A stretch of 15,635 nucleotides of DNA, taken from the NCBI GenBank assembly GCA_022571825.1, contig JACZXC010000022.1:1-15635 (forward strand), in the 5' to 3' direction. The stretch comes from Myxococcales bacterium (GTDB lineage: Bacteria; Myxococcota_A; UBA9160; SMWR01). Positions 8,282 through 15,181 of the stretch are shown here, in pieces. How positions within the stretch are numbered: the stretch's first letter is position 1; each line of letters begins with the position of its first letter. Made by a program: the position numbers and the translations under genes. Below the pieces are notes generated by a model. It did not search any database. It was given only the letters and a program-made list of their open reading frames with translations, and was not told the DNA's origin.

Positions 8282-10032
8282 GGCCCGCGCCGTCCGGAGA
8301 AGACGACCACGTCCGCGTCCTCGAAGACGGGCTCGCCGAGGGTCCGCGACAGCTCCCGGATCTGACGCGCGAGGGCCTCCGCAGGCACCTCGCGTTCCCG
8401 CAGGTATCCGCGCTGCCGATCCAGCACCAGGTCCCGACGCGCAAAGAAGAAGGGCGACCACAGAACGGGCCGCCGACCCTCGGGTGCGCGAACGGCTCTC
8501 GAGAATCGCTTATTCAAAACGACCCGATCGATTCCCCGGCTTCGCACGCGCTCCACGAGGGGAACGGAATCGCCTCGGACGAGCGCCCGATGCGCCCGGA
8601 CCCAGGATCGTGACTCCTCTGCCACGTCTTTTGGTACGGCCAAGGTCGTGACGTATCCCTGGGGAATCTTCTTTCCGTGGATGGTCTGACAGAAGACGTA
8701 GCGGCCGTTCAGGTAGCTGGTGGCGTGATAGGTGGGCAGCTCGAGCAGGGTCCGCACATCCGGTGCGTTGGCGACCTCGGCCGCGTAGCGCGAGCACGCC
8801 AGGTGGAAGGTCTGCAGGGGCACGGCGCTGAGCTCGAGGGCGACGAGAGCGAGGACCAGGGCGCCCCACGGGCCTCGCCTGGACGGGTCGAGCCAGCGGC
8901 GAGACGCGTCCTTCCAGGCCGCGGCGCAGAGCACGGCGAACGCGAGCTGGGCCACCACGAAGAACCGGTTCGACATGCGCAGCATTTCCAGGACCGGCAT
9001 CTGGGCGAGTAGTCCGTAGGGCAGGGGGATGCCGGTGTCCGTCCCGGCGATGCGCAGGGAGGCGCCGAGCCCGAGCAGCCAGAACACGCCCGCCGTGAGC
9101 AGCCACCCCGTGTGGGTGCGCCAGCCCCGAAGACCCGCCGCCGCAAGCAAGAGCGCGGAGTACCCGAACATCGTGGGCCAGGAGACGAGGGTCCCCTGCA
9201 CGCCACCCCAGTTGAATCCCAGCAGGTCGTTTCCGGCCGGACGCCGCACGGGCGTCGCCGACCCAGTCTCGCCGAGGACTTCGGAGAGTAGCGGCCAGCC
9301 GATGGCGGCCACGACGATGGCCACCGGTATGGCGGTGCGCAGCAGCCGCCGCGCGCCGGTGATGGCGGAAGCGTGGCGCGTCCAGAGCGGCCCCGAGATC
9401 AGCAGGAGTCCGGCGAAGAGCAGCGCGTACACCAGGAAGTACTGGGAGCTCGCGGCCAGCAGCGCCACACAGGTCACCACTCCCGCGGCGTTGCGGCGGC
9501 CACCCTCGCGATGGGTCTTCAGGAAGAAGAGCGCTGCGAGGGGGAGGAACTCGAAGGTCGCCACGTTGATCTGCGGTAGGTAGAAGTAGTGAATCGGCGC
9601 GAACGAGTAGATGACGCCGGCGAGCAGCCCGCCGAACCGGCTCCCGGTCTCGTAGCGGGCGAGCGCGCCGGCCGCCCAGCCGCTCAACCAGAAGTGCGTC
9701 CACAGCAGCAGGTTGTAGGCGGTGGCGGGGCTCACGGCGAAGCTCGCCACCGCGCCCGCGAAGGCGTTGAGGGGCGACAGGGTGTGCCGCGCCAACGAGA
9801 TGCCGTTGGGATGGAACAGGGTGTCGGTGAAGTAGGGCGAGACGTGGAGTTCGAACAAGGCTCGCCGGACCCACCAGGCGTTCCAGAGGTTCGAGAAGTA
9901 GTCGTCGCGGACACTGATCGCCTCGCCCGGCGACGCGGCAAGGGGCCAGGTGAGGAGGAGGGCCGCCGCCGCGAAAAAGAGGCCGGTGCCGGCGCACCGC
10001 GCGTTCAAGAAAGATCTGCCTCGGGAACTCAA
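8278..10032 (-). CDS. GT-C-like polytopic membrane protein, paralogue A
   Basis: A 584-residue polytopic membrane protein, paralogue of the next gene in the operon. After the first helix (about 14-33) comes the loop VRDDYFSNLWNAWWV (41-55, D43/D44) and then TDTLFHPNGISLARHTLS (69-86), the region where GT-C glycosyltransferases carry their acidic catalytic residue. About 10-12 helices reach residue 408. The C-terminal soluble domain has CQTIHGKKIPQGYVTTLA (448-465) and ends near EDADVVVFSG. The frame opens with TTG overlapping the upstream TGA as TTGA, which suggests coupling, but GGAG lies only one base before it. A second TTG at 10008 has GAGG 11 bases upstream and is an alternative. Family resemblance is good; enzymatic role is inferred. 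Confidence 0.82.
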   Translation of the reverse strand: MSSRGRSFLNARCAGTGLFFAAAALLLTWPLAASPGEAISVRDDYFSNLWNAWWVRRALFELHVSPYFTDTLFHPNGISLARHTLSPLNAFAGAVASFAVSPATAYNLLLWTHFWLSGWAAGALARYETGSRFGGLLAGVIYSFAPIHYFYLPQINVATFEFLPLAALFFLKTHREGGRRNAAGVVTCVALLAASSQYFLVYALLFAGLLLISGPLWTRHASAITGARRLLRTAIPVAIVVAAIGWPLLSEVLGETGSATPVRRPAGNDLLGFNWGGVQGTLVSWPTMFGYSALLLAAAGLRGWRTHTGWLLTAGVFWLLGLGASLRIAGTDTGIPLPYGLLAQMPVLEMLRMSNRFFVVAQLAFAVLCAAAWKDASRRWLDPSRRGPWGALVLALVALELSAVPLQTFHLACSRYAAEVANAPDVRTLLELPTYHATSYLNGRYVFCQTIHGKKIPQGYVTTLAVPKDVAEESRSWVRAHRALVRGDSVPLVERVRSRGIDRVVLNKRFSRAVRAPEGRRPVLWSPFFFARRDLVLDRQRGYLREREVPAEALARQIRELSRTLGEPVFEDADVVVFSGRRGP

Positions 10033-11684
10033 GCTCCGGGTGGCGAGTAGACGTCCCAGGGGACGACCATGATATCGCGCGGATCGGGTAGATAGCTCAT
10101 ATGCCGCCTGATTCGGAGTTCAACCCGACTTCGGCTGTAGCCCTGCGCCAGCAGACCGCGACCCATGTGTCGAACACAGCCACTCTGCCAGCTCCAGCGA
10201 CGAATCACCACAACCGCCGGCGCATGACCCATCAACTGTCGCCACATATCCTCGCAGCCGTTCAGCCCGACGACGTGCGCAACGGGGAGAAAGAACCGGT
10301 TCATGGACAAGAACCCGTTGGGGGATGGCCGATCCGCGATGATGTAGACTTCGGAGGCCCCATAAGCCACGACTTTGTCATTGGGACCCGCGGACGTCAG
10401 GATGCTCGCCAACAGAACCCGCTGGTCCTTGAGGGTCATCGCGGGCGTATAGAACCAGGCGTCCGCCAACGCGTACACGGCCCAGGCGGCCGTCAAGCTG
10501 GCGACGACCAAGTGGGCGGAACGGGCGCCGCGATCGCGTCCCCAGAGCCGTTGAGCGTGTCGGCGAACGAATCCAACGACGGGTTCGAAGGCCCAGGCCG
10601 CCCAGAAGGCGACAACGGGCAGAATCGGGACCATGTCGGCCCAACCCTGGAATTCCAGGGTGTTGAACACGATCCAGCCCACTGCCAGAATCGGCATTCC
10701 ACCCAAACGGGGGGCGAGCCAGCTTTCGACGGCGCGGCGGGTTCCCTTCCCAGCCGAGCACAACGCAAACCCGCCGAATCCGACTGCCGCGACCGCGAAC
10801 ACGACGATCTCGTTTCCGAAATCCCACTCTAGGATCTGCAACCATTTTCCCGGCCGAGCCGCCAGATGCAGAGTCGTTCGAAATGGAAACAGGGCTGCGC
10901 GCTGCCAGAATCCCCACCAGGTGCCGGTGACCGTTAGGTAGACGGCCGCGGGTAGGATACCCACGCCGAACCCGAGCGCGTAGCGACCGATCGCTTTCGG
11001 CCGACGACCCCCTTCGGCCGAGATCAGCACGGCAGCGCTCGCCAGCCCGATCAAAGCACCGGGCTGCCAGCAGATCACAGCGGCTCCCGATGCCAGCCCC
11101 GTGAGCCCCCAGCGCCGCCTCTGGACCGCCACGCCGGCCAGCAGGGTGAACAACAGCAATAACAACTTGGGTTCGAGGGTGGCGAGGATGAAGGTGGTCA
11201 GCGTGCCGAACCCGATGAGTGCGAGTGCCCCCACCAGTGCGGACCAGGAGCTGCGGGTCGCGCCGCGGCAGAGTTCGAACATCAGCCCCGCACAGGCGGC
11301 GCCGATCAATACGCTGGTGAACCTCGGAGCCAGATAGGTGGGTACGTCGAACAGCTGACCGACCCACATCGACGCGGCTGAGACGAGTGGACCCAGGGGT
11401 GGGTAGTAGACAAAGGTCTGCGTGTAGATTGGCTCGCCGCGCAGAAGCGCCTGCCCCAGGTACACGAAGTAGGCGCGATCGACCAGAATCGGCTCGTCGA
11501 GTATCCCCGCCCGGGCCAGCACGGTCAGCGCGACGCTCGCGGAGAAGAGCGGCAGGGCCCACGGTGCGGCGATCCACCTCACAGGCGAACGCTGTCGGGT
11601 CGGTCCGGTGCGCCCAGGTCGAGTCGAACCCTGATCGCCGACCCGATCCACGGCGGCTCCGGTGGTGTGGGCGTCAGGGCTCAA
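10029..11684 (-). CDS. GT-C family membrane glycosyltransferase
   Basis: A 551-residue membrane protein with the architecture of GT-C glycosyltransferases (GT39/ArnT/PMT-like), which transfer a sugar from a polyprenyl-phosphate donor on the outer side of the inner membrane. After a charged N-terminus and a helix at about 40-58 comes the loop ILDEPILVDRAYFVYLGQAL (61-80), with D63, E64 and D69 as candidate catalytic acids, then YYPPLGPL (93-100), typical of the family. About ten helices follow to residue 412, then a soluble C-terminal domain (about 420-551). The open frame begins at TTG 11684, just after an in-frame stop. A GTG at 11651 with GGAG 5 bases upstream (11660-11657) is an equally good or better start. 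The gene overlaps the next one by 4 bases and lies 58 bases after the sulfatase-like gene. Acceptor unknown. Confidence 0.85.
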   Translation of the reverse strand: MSPDAHTTGAAVDRVGDQGSTRPGRTGPTRQRSPVRWIAAPWALPLFSASVALTVLARAGILDEPILVDRAYFVYLGQALLRGEPIYTQTFVYYPPLGPLVSAASMWVGQLFDVPTYLAPRFTSVLIGAACAGLMFELCRGATRSSWSALVGALALIGFGTLTTFILATLEPKLLLLLFTLLAGVAVQRRRWGLTGLASGAAVICWQPGALIGLASAAVLISAEGGRRPKAIGRYALGFGVGILPAAVYLTVTGTWWGFWQRAALFPFRTTLHLAARPGKWLQILEWDFGNEIVVFAVAAVGFGGFALCSAGKGTRRAVESWLAPRLGGMPILAVGWIVFNTLEFQGWADMVPILPVVAFWAAWAFEPVVGFVRRHAQRLWGRDRGARSAHLVVASLTAAWAVYALADAWFYTPAMTLKDQRVLLASILTSAGPNDKVVAYGASEVYIIADRPSPNGFLSMNRFFLPVAHVVGLNGCEDMWRQLMGHAPAVVVIRRWSWQSGCVRHMGRGLLAQGYSRSRVELRIRRHMSYLPDPRDIMVVPWDVYSPPGA

Positions 11685-11742
11685 TGGCTCTCATTCATCC
11701 TGGGTCTGATCTGATCCCGGTGCTGGAGTCGAAGCCCTGGAA

Positions 11743-13026
11743 TCAGCGCGCGTCGTGCAGGTAGCCGAGCGCGCGCATGCGCGATTCAACCTCCGGCGAC
11801 ACAGGGCGAAAAACCGCCTCGTACGCCGTCCCCTGGGCGCTGGAGACCTCGTCTACGGTCGTGCTCGCTTCTCCGAACTCGTCGGCAACCGATTTTAGTT
11901 CGCGCGGGTCGCGGAGCAAGTCGAAAACGCGCCGCATCACGACCTCTCCCGACTCGACGTCGAAGAACCGCACGTACTTTCGATCGCCGATGACGACGCC
12001 GTCACTGTGGTCGCCGAAGGCAGAGTGGCGCGAGTAGATCGGGCGATCCGGCGGCAGACGCTCCCCATCACGGATGGCAGCCAGCAGGCTCCGGCCGGGT
12101 CGCGGATGCTCGGCGGGAAGTTCGATCCAGTCCAGAAGGGTGGGAACGAAGTCTACGTTGCTGCTGGGGCCGGCGATGCGGCGTCTCCGAGGAACTCGTT
12201 TTCCCGGAAGGATTGCGAAGGGAACGCGGAGGTTGAATTCGTGAACGCTGGCCTTCTCCTTCCGCCACTCGGGCCCGTACCCCACGTCGAGATCGTCGTC
12301 CAGCTCGCGCCCGTGGTCCGAGGTCACGAAGAAGAGAAGGTCTCCGCGGTAGCGCTCCGCAAAGAATTCGTAGAGTTCGACCACCTTCCCATCGACGAAG
12401 CGAATCGCACTTTCGTAGTCCGGCGGGAACGGAGCGGCCCTCCAGGGTCCGTGCACATCGATGTAGTGGACGTAGGTGAACTCGGGAGCCGTGTAGGGCC
12501 GCGATTCGAAGTGGGCGAGGACGGCACGATTGACGAAGTTCGCGAACATGCGGTTCTTCCACACGCCGTTCCACGTCGCGAGGGGTCCCTGGCTTCTGAC
12601 GAAGCGGGCGTCGAAGGTATCGAAGCCCCAATGAAAGGCATTCCAGTCCAGCAGGAACGGGTTGGCGATGAATGCGGCGGTTGCGTACCCCACTTCTTTG
12701 AGGCGCTTCTGTAGCAGGGGTAGTTCCGGATCGAAGGTCGTGAGCCGGCTTTCTGTTGGGTGGCCGTCGGCTCCGTGCTGCTGGGGATAAAGCCCGGAGA
12801 GCAGGCTGATGACCGACGGGTAGGTCCAGGGCGCCACCGCCCGCATTTCCTCGAACGCGACCCCGTCCTCGGCGAGCGCATTCACTCGGTTGAGATAGCG
12901 GTCGGCCGAGTCCTTCCGGAGCTGATCGATCAGCACGACGACGATGCTCGGGCGCGGCGGATCCGACGAACATGCGAGTGCGAGCCCAGAGAAGGCGAGG
13001 GCTCCCGCCAGGGCGGCGCGGAACAG
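11743..13026 (-). CDS. Sulfatase-superfamily lipoprotein
   Basis: A sulfatase/alkaline phosphatase superfamily (PF00884-like) protein of 427 residues from the proposed start. MFRAALAGALAFSGLALAC is a convincing lipoprotein signal, lipobox LALAC with lipidated C19. Metal-site elements are VVLIDQLRKD (D34) and TSDHGREL (D237, H238), with YIDVHGPW (189-196) and HEFNLRVPF near the end of the core and FDLLRDPREL near the C-terminus. The nucleophile segment reads APWTYPSVISLLSGLYP, so Thr68 replaces the Cys/Ser of C/S-x-P-x-R and the Arg is absent. It is therefore not a formylglycine sulfatase and may be a phospho- or sulfo-hydrolase or transferase with Thr chemistry. The start is uncertain: no ATG, GTG or TTG lies in frame near the signal peptide. 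CTG 13026 is proposed; ATG 13308 would overlap the upstream gene by 268 bases. Confidence 0.82.
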   Translation of the reverse strand: MFRAALAGALAFSGLALACSSDPPRPSIVVVLIDQLRKDSADRYLNRVNALAEDGVAFEEMRAVAPWTYPSVISLLSGLYPQQHGADGHPTESRLTTFDPELPLLQKRLKEVGYATAAFIANPFLLDWNAFHWGFDTFDARFVRSQGPLATWNGVWKNRMFANFVNRAVLAHFESRPYTAPEFTYVHYIDVHGPWRAAPFPPDYESAIRFVDGKVVELYEFFAERYRGDLLFFVTSDHGRELDDDLDVGYGPEWRKEKASVHEFNLRVPFAILPGKRVPRRRRIAGPSSNVDFVPTLLDWIELPAEHPRPGRSLLAAIRDGERLPPDRPIYSRHSAFGDHSDGVVIGDRKYVRFFDVESGEVVMRRVFDLLRDPRELKSVADEFGEASTTVDEVSSAQGTAYEAVFRPVSPEVESRMRALGYLHDAR

Positions 13027-13043
13027 CGGAACGGGGGTTCCTA
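13024..13043 (-). promoter_or_regulatory. Candidate CTG start region with small hairpin
   Basis: Read on the minus strand, the stop TAG of the upstream gene runs into GGAACCCCCGTTCCG and then CTG. AGGAA could serve as a Shine-Dalgarno 11 bases from the CTG. GGAAC (13041-13037) and GTTCC (13032-13028) form a 5-base stem with a CCCC loop. Folding would bring the AGGAA close to or occlude it from the start. Coupled translation would open it. Confidence 0.35.
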
Positions 13044-13823
13044 GGGCCCGAGCCGGCTTGCGGGCACGCCGGCTCGAATGACGACGACCACGGGACCCTT
13101 CGCATAGAGGGGGCCGCTGGATGCCATCCAGGAGGAGGGCGACTTCCGCTCGTACCAGAACGCCAGTCGCGGGATCAGGGCCTTCGCGATCCAGGAAAAG
13201 ACCGGTCCGAGGTCGGGGCCATACCGCACCTTCACCAGGTCTGGGTCCGATCCGTTGCCCGTCGCCACGCGCGCGACGAAATCCAGGATCCGAGGTGAGC
13301 CGCGGCATGCGAAGAGCTGGAATTTCACCGCCTCGCGATGCCCCTGTGCCAGGGGAAGGAAGAGCAGGCTGAGGGGGACGTTGGCCACTCGATCGCGATC
13401 GGGCAGCTCGACGTTCTCGGCGCCCCCGTTGTTGTTGACGCCGTGACAGCTGGCCACCCGCTTGCGGTGGTCCACTCGCAGGATGCCCAGGGGCGCGCCC
13501 CGTTCATCGAAGGAACGCGATTCCTGGCTGAGAAGCTGAAGTGCCCCACCCGAGTCGATCGGGGCGAGCAAGGCGACCGCAGCGGTTCGCGCGCCGTCGT
13601 CGAACCCGATCTCGGACACGATTCGGACGTTTCCGTTCTCGAGGCGCTCGACGCGCAGGTCGGCGGCGCCCACGCGCTTCCCATCGGTGTCGTAGGTGGC
13701 GGCGGGAATCGCACCGAAGTGGCGGGGATAGGGAAGGCGGAGACCCGATTCTGCCCCGGCGGACCCGGCGAGCGCCGCAACGACGATGCCCAGGGCGATT
13801 CCGAGGGACCCGCGGGAGGTCAT
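13041..13823 (-). CDS. Secreted protein of unknown function
   Basis: A 260-residue protein that I do not recognise. The first 24 residues look like a Sec signal peptide: a short Arg-containing n-region, a hydrophobic core (8-20) and a likely cleavage after SAGA-24, so it should be periplasmic. There are no further clear membrane helices. It has alternating beta-strand-like segments, two cysteines in the mature part (C126 in SCHGVNNNGG, C173 in FACRGSPRILDF) that could form a disulphide, and an aromatic C-terminal segment (WYERKSPSSW, 223-232). ATG at 13823 is the first start and gives the full signal peptide, though no Shine-Dalgarno is obvious. It is the first gene of the minus-strand operon, 14 bases before the proposed sulfatase-like start, so an accessory envelope role is inferred only from position. 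Confidence 0.75.
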   Translation of the reverse strand: MTSRGSLGIALGIVVAALAGSAGAESGLRLPYPRHFGAIPAATYDTDGKRVGAADLRVERLENGNVRIVSEIGFDDGARTAAVALLAPIDSGGALQLLSQESRSFDERGAPLGILRVDHRKRVASCHGVNNNGGAENVELPDRDRVANVPLSLLFLPLAQGHREAVKFQLFACRGSPRILDFVARVATGNGSDPDLVKVRYGPDLGPVFSWIAKALIPRLAFWYERKSPSSWMASSGPLYAKGPVVVVIRAGVPASRLGP

Positions 13824-13879
13824 TGGGAGACTCTAGCGAACCGGGATTCGAGGCGGCTCGGCGACGCGGCTTCCGGCGA

Positions 13880-13937
13880 CTGATCCAGGATCTGGGTGCC
13901 GTTCGCGTTGACGCGTGGATCAGCCGCCTGATAAAGT
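13880..13937 (+). promoter_or_regulatory. Putative promoter with dyad for the acyl-CoA dehydrogenase
   Basis: In the 158-base divergent region, TTGACG (13908-13913, five of six matches to the sigma-70 -35 box) is followed after 18 bases by TAAAGT (13932-13937, four of six to the -10 box), about 45 bases before the GTG start. The dyad ATCAG-CCGC-CTGAT (13919-13932) lies in the spacer. A longer-range inverted pair CTGATCC (13880-13886) and GGATCAG (13917-13923) could add a second operator half. The combination would suit repression, but the match is by eye only. No convincing promoter for the opposite operon was seen. Confidence 0.35.
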
Positions 13938-13981
13938 CATCGATCCGCGCGATTCCCGCTCGCCCCCGAAGGAAGGTCGCC

Positions 13982-15109
13982 GTGAACTTTGGATTCACCG
14001 AGGAACAGGAGGTCCTTCGCAAGACTGCGCGGGATTTTCTTCGCGAACACGCTCCCATGAAGCGCGTGCGCGAAGTCATGGAAAGTGAATCGAGCCACGC
14101 CCCGGAACTGTGGACCCAGATGGCCGAGCTCGGATGGTTGGGCCTCGTGGTTCCCGAGGAGTACGGGGGCACGGGCCTGAGCGCCATCGAGCTGGCCCTG
14201 GTTCTGGAAGAGCTGGGTCGGAGTTTGGCCCCGGTTCCCTTCCTGCCCACCGCCATCGCGTGCTGCGCTCTGATGGAGGCGGGGAGCCGGGAACAGCAGC
14301 GCGAGTGGTTGCCTCGAATCAGTGCCGGCGAGGTGATGGCGACCCTCGCGATCACGGAAGTGCGGGGCACCGAGGACCCCGGCGATCTCGAGCTAGCGGC
14401 AACATCCGCGAAGGGCTGGGCGCTCAGTGGCACGAAACTCTTCGTCCCCGACGCCGACATCGCGGATCTTCTGGTGGTGGTGGCCCGGACCGGCGGAGAG
14501 GGCGAGAAGGGCCTGGGTCTGTTCCTGGTGCCGCGGGAGTCGTCCGGGGTGAGCATTGCGCCCATGCGCTCGATGGACACCCTGCGCAATCTGTTCCGGG
14601 TCGAGTTCGACGATGTACGGGTCCCGAAGAGCGCGCTCCTGGGCGGCGACCCGGACGCGTGGTCGAAGCTCAGCCGCGTGCTCGATCGCGGTCGCGTCAT
14701 GATCTGTGCCGAGATGGTCGGGGGCGCGGAAAAGTGCCTGGAGGACTCCGTCCAGTACGCGAAGGAGCGCATCCAGTTCGGCAAGCCCATCGGTGTGAAC
14801 CAGGCCATCAAGCACAAGTGTGCGGACATGCTCTTTCAGGTGGAGTCAGCCAAATCGATCACCTACTACGCCGCCTGGGCGGCCCGGGAGGACGACGAAG
14901 AAGCCCCCCTCACCGCTGCCATGGCCAAGTCCTACGTGAGCGAAGCCTATCGGCGGGTGGCGGCGGAGAATATCCAGATCCACGGCGGTGTCGGATTTAC
15001 CTGGGAGTACGACTGCCATCTCTACTTCAAGCGAGCCAAGAGCGACGAGTCCTGGCTCGGCGACGGCACCTACCACCGCGAACGCGTCGCCCAGCTGATC
15101 CACCTCTGA
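13982..15109 (+). CDS. Acyl-CoA dehydrogenase family protein
   Basis: A 375-residue flavoprotein of the acyl-CoA dehydrogenase family, which oxidises acyl-CoA to enoyl-CoA using FAD and passes electrons to ETF; cytoplasmic. The N-terminal helical domain starts NFGFTEEQEVLRKTARDFL, with VPEEYGGTGLS (57-67). The middle beta domain has ATLAITE (120-126) and GTKLFVPDADIADLLVV. The C-terminal domain has KERIQFGKPIGVNQAIKHKCADM (261-283) and IQIHGGVGFTWEYD (331-344). The usual catalytic Glu is missing: the YEGT position reads GDGT (360-363, D361), and the helix-G position used by isovaleryl-CoA dehydrogenase is LDRGR (234-238, Gly). GTG 13982 is chosen because AAGGA lies 8 bases upstream and the family's N-terminus begins there. 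Such members can act as the non-catalytic partner in a heteromeric enzyme. It is transcribed away from the envelope operon. Confidence 0.93.
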   Translation: MNFGFTEEQEVLRKTARDFLREHAPMKRVREVMESESSHAPELWTQMAELGWLGLVVPEEYGGTGLSAIELALVLEELGRSLAPVPFLPTAIACCALMEAGSREQQREWLPRISAGEVMATLAITEVRGTEDPGDLELAATSAKGWALSGTKLFVPDADIADLLVVVARTGGEGEKGLGLFLVPRESSGVSIAPMRSMDTLRNLFRVEFDDVRVPKSALLGGDPDAWSKLSRVLDRGRVMICAEMVGGAEKCLEDSVQYAKERIQFGKPIGVNQAIKHKCADMLFQVESAKSITYYAAWAAREDDEEAPLTAAMAKSYVSEAYRRVAAENIQIHGGVGFTWEYDCHLYFKRAKSDESWLGDGTYHRERVAQLIHL

Positions 15110-15165
15110 CCCCTGGCCTTGTCCACCGGACCCCCGAAAGCCTCGGCGAACAGCGCAGCCAGCCC

Positions 15166-15181
15166 GGAGGCGACGACCGTG
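15166..15181 (+). promoter_or_regulatory. Strong ribosome binding site of the glycosyltransferase gene
   Basis: GGAGG (15166-15170) is followed after 8 bases by GTG (15179-15181). This is the best Shine-Dalgarno in the window and fixes the start in preference to the ATG at 15194. The 69-base gap after the dehydrogenase stop holds no terminator that I can see, so read-through is likely. Confidence 0.7.

Noticed and set aside
8282..8461. 60-residue N-terminal extension of GT-C-like paralogue B
   Set aside because: The region is the 3' end of paralogue A in another frame, and the GTGA overlap at 8281-8278 gives a natural start.
13504..14829. 441-codon minus-strand open frame
   Set aside because: It crosses the divergent promoter region and lies antisense to the acyl-CoA dehydrogenase. 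The translation is Arg/Ser/Pro-rich shadow.
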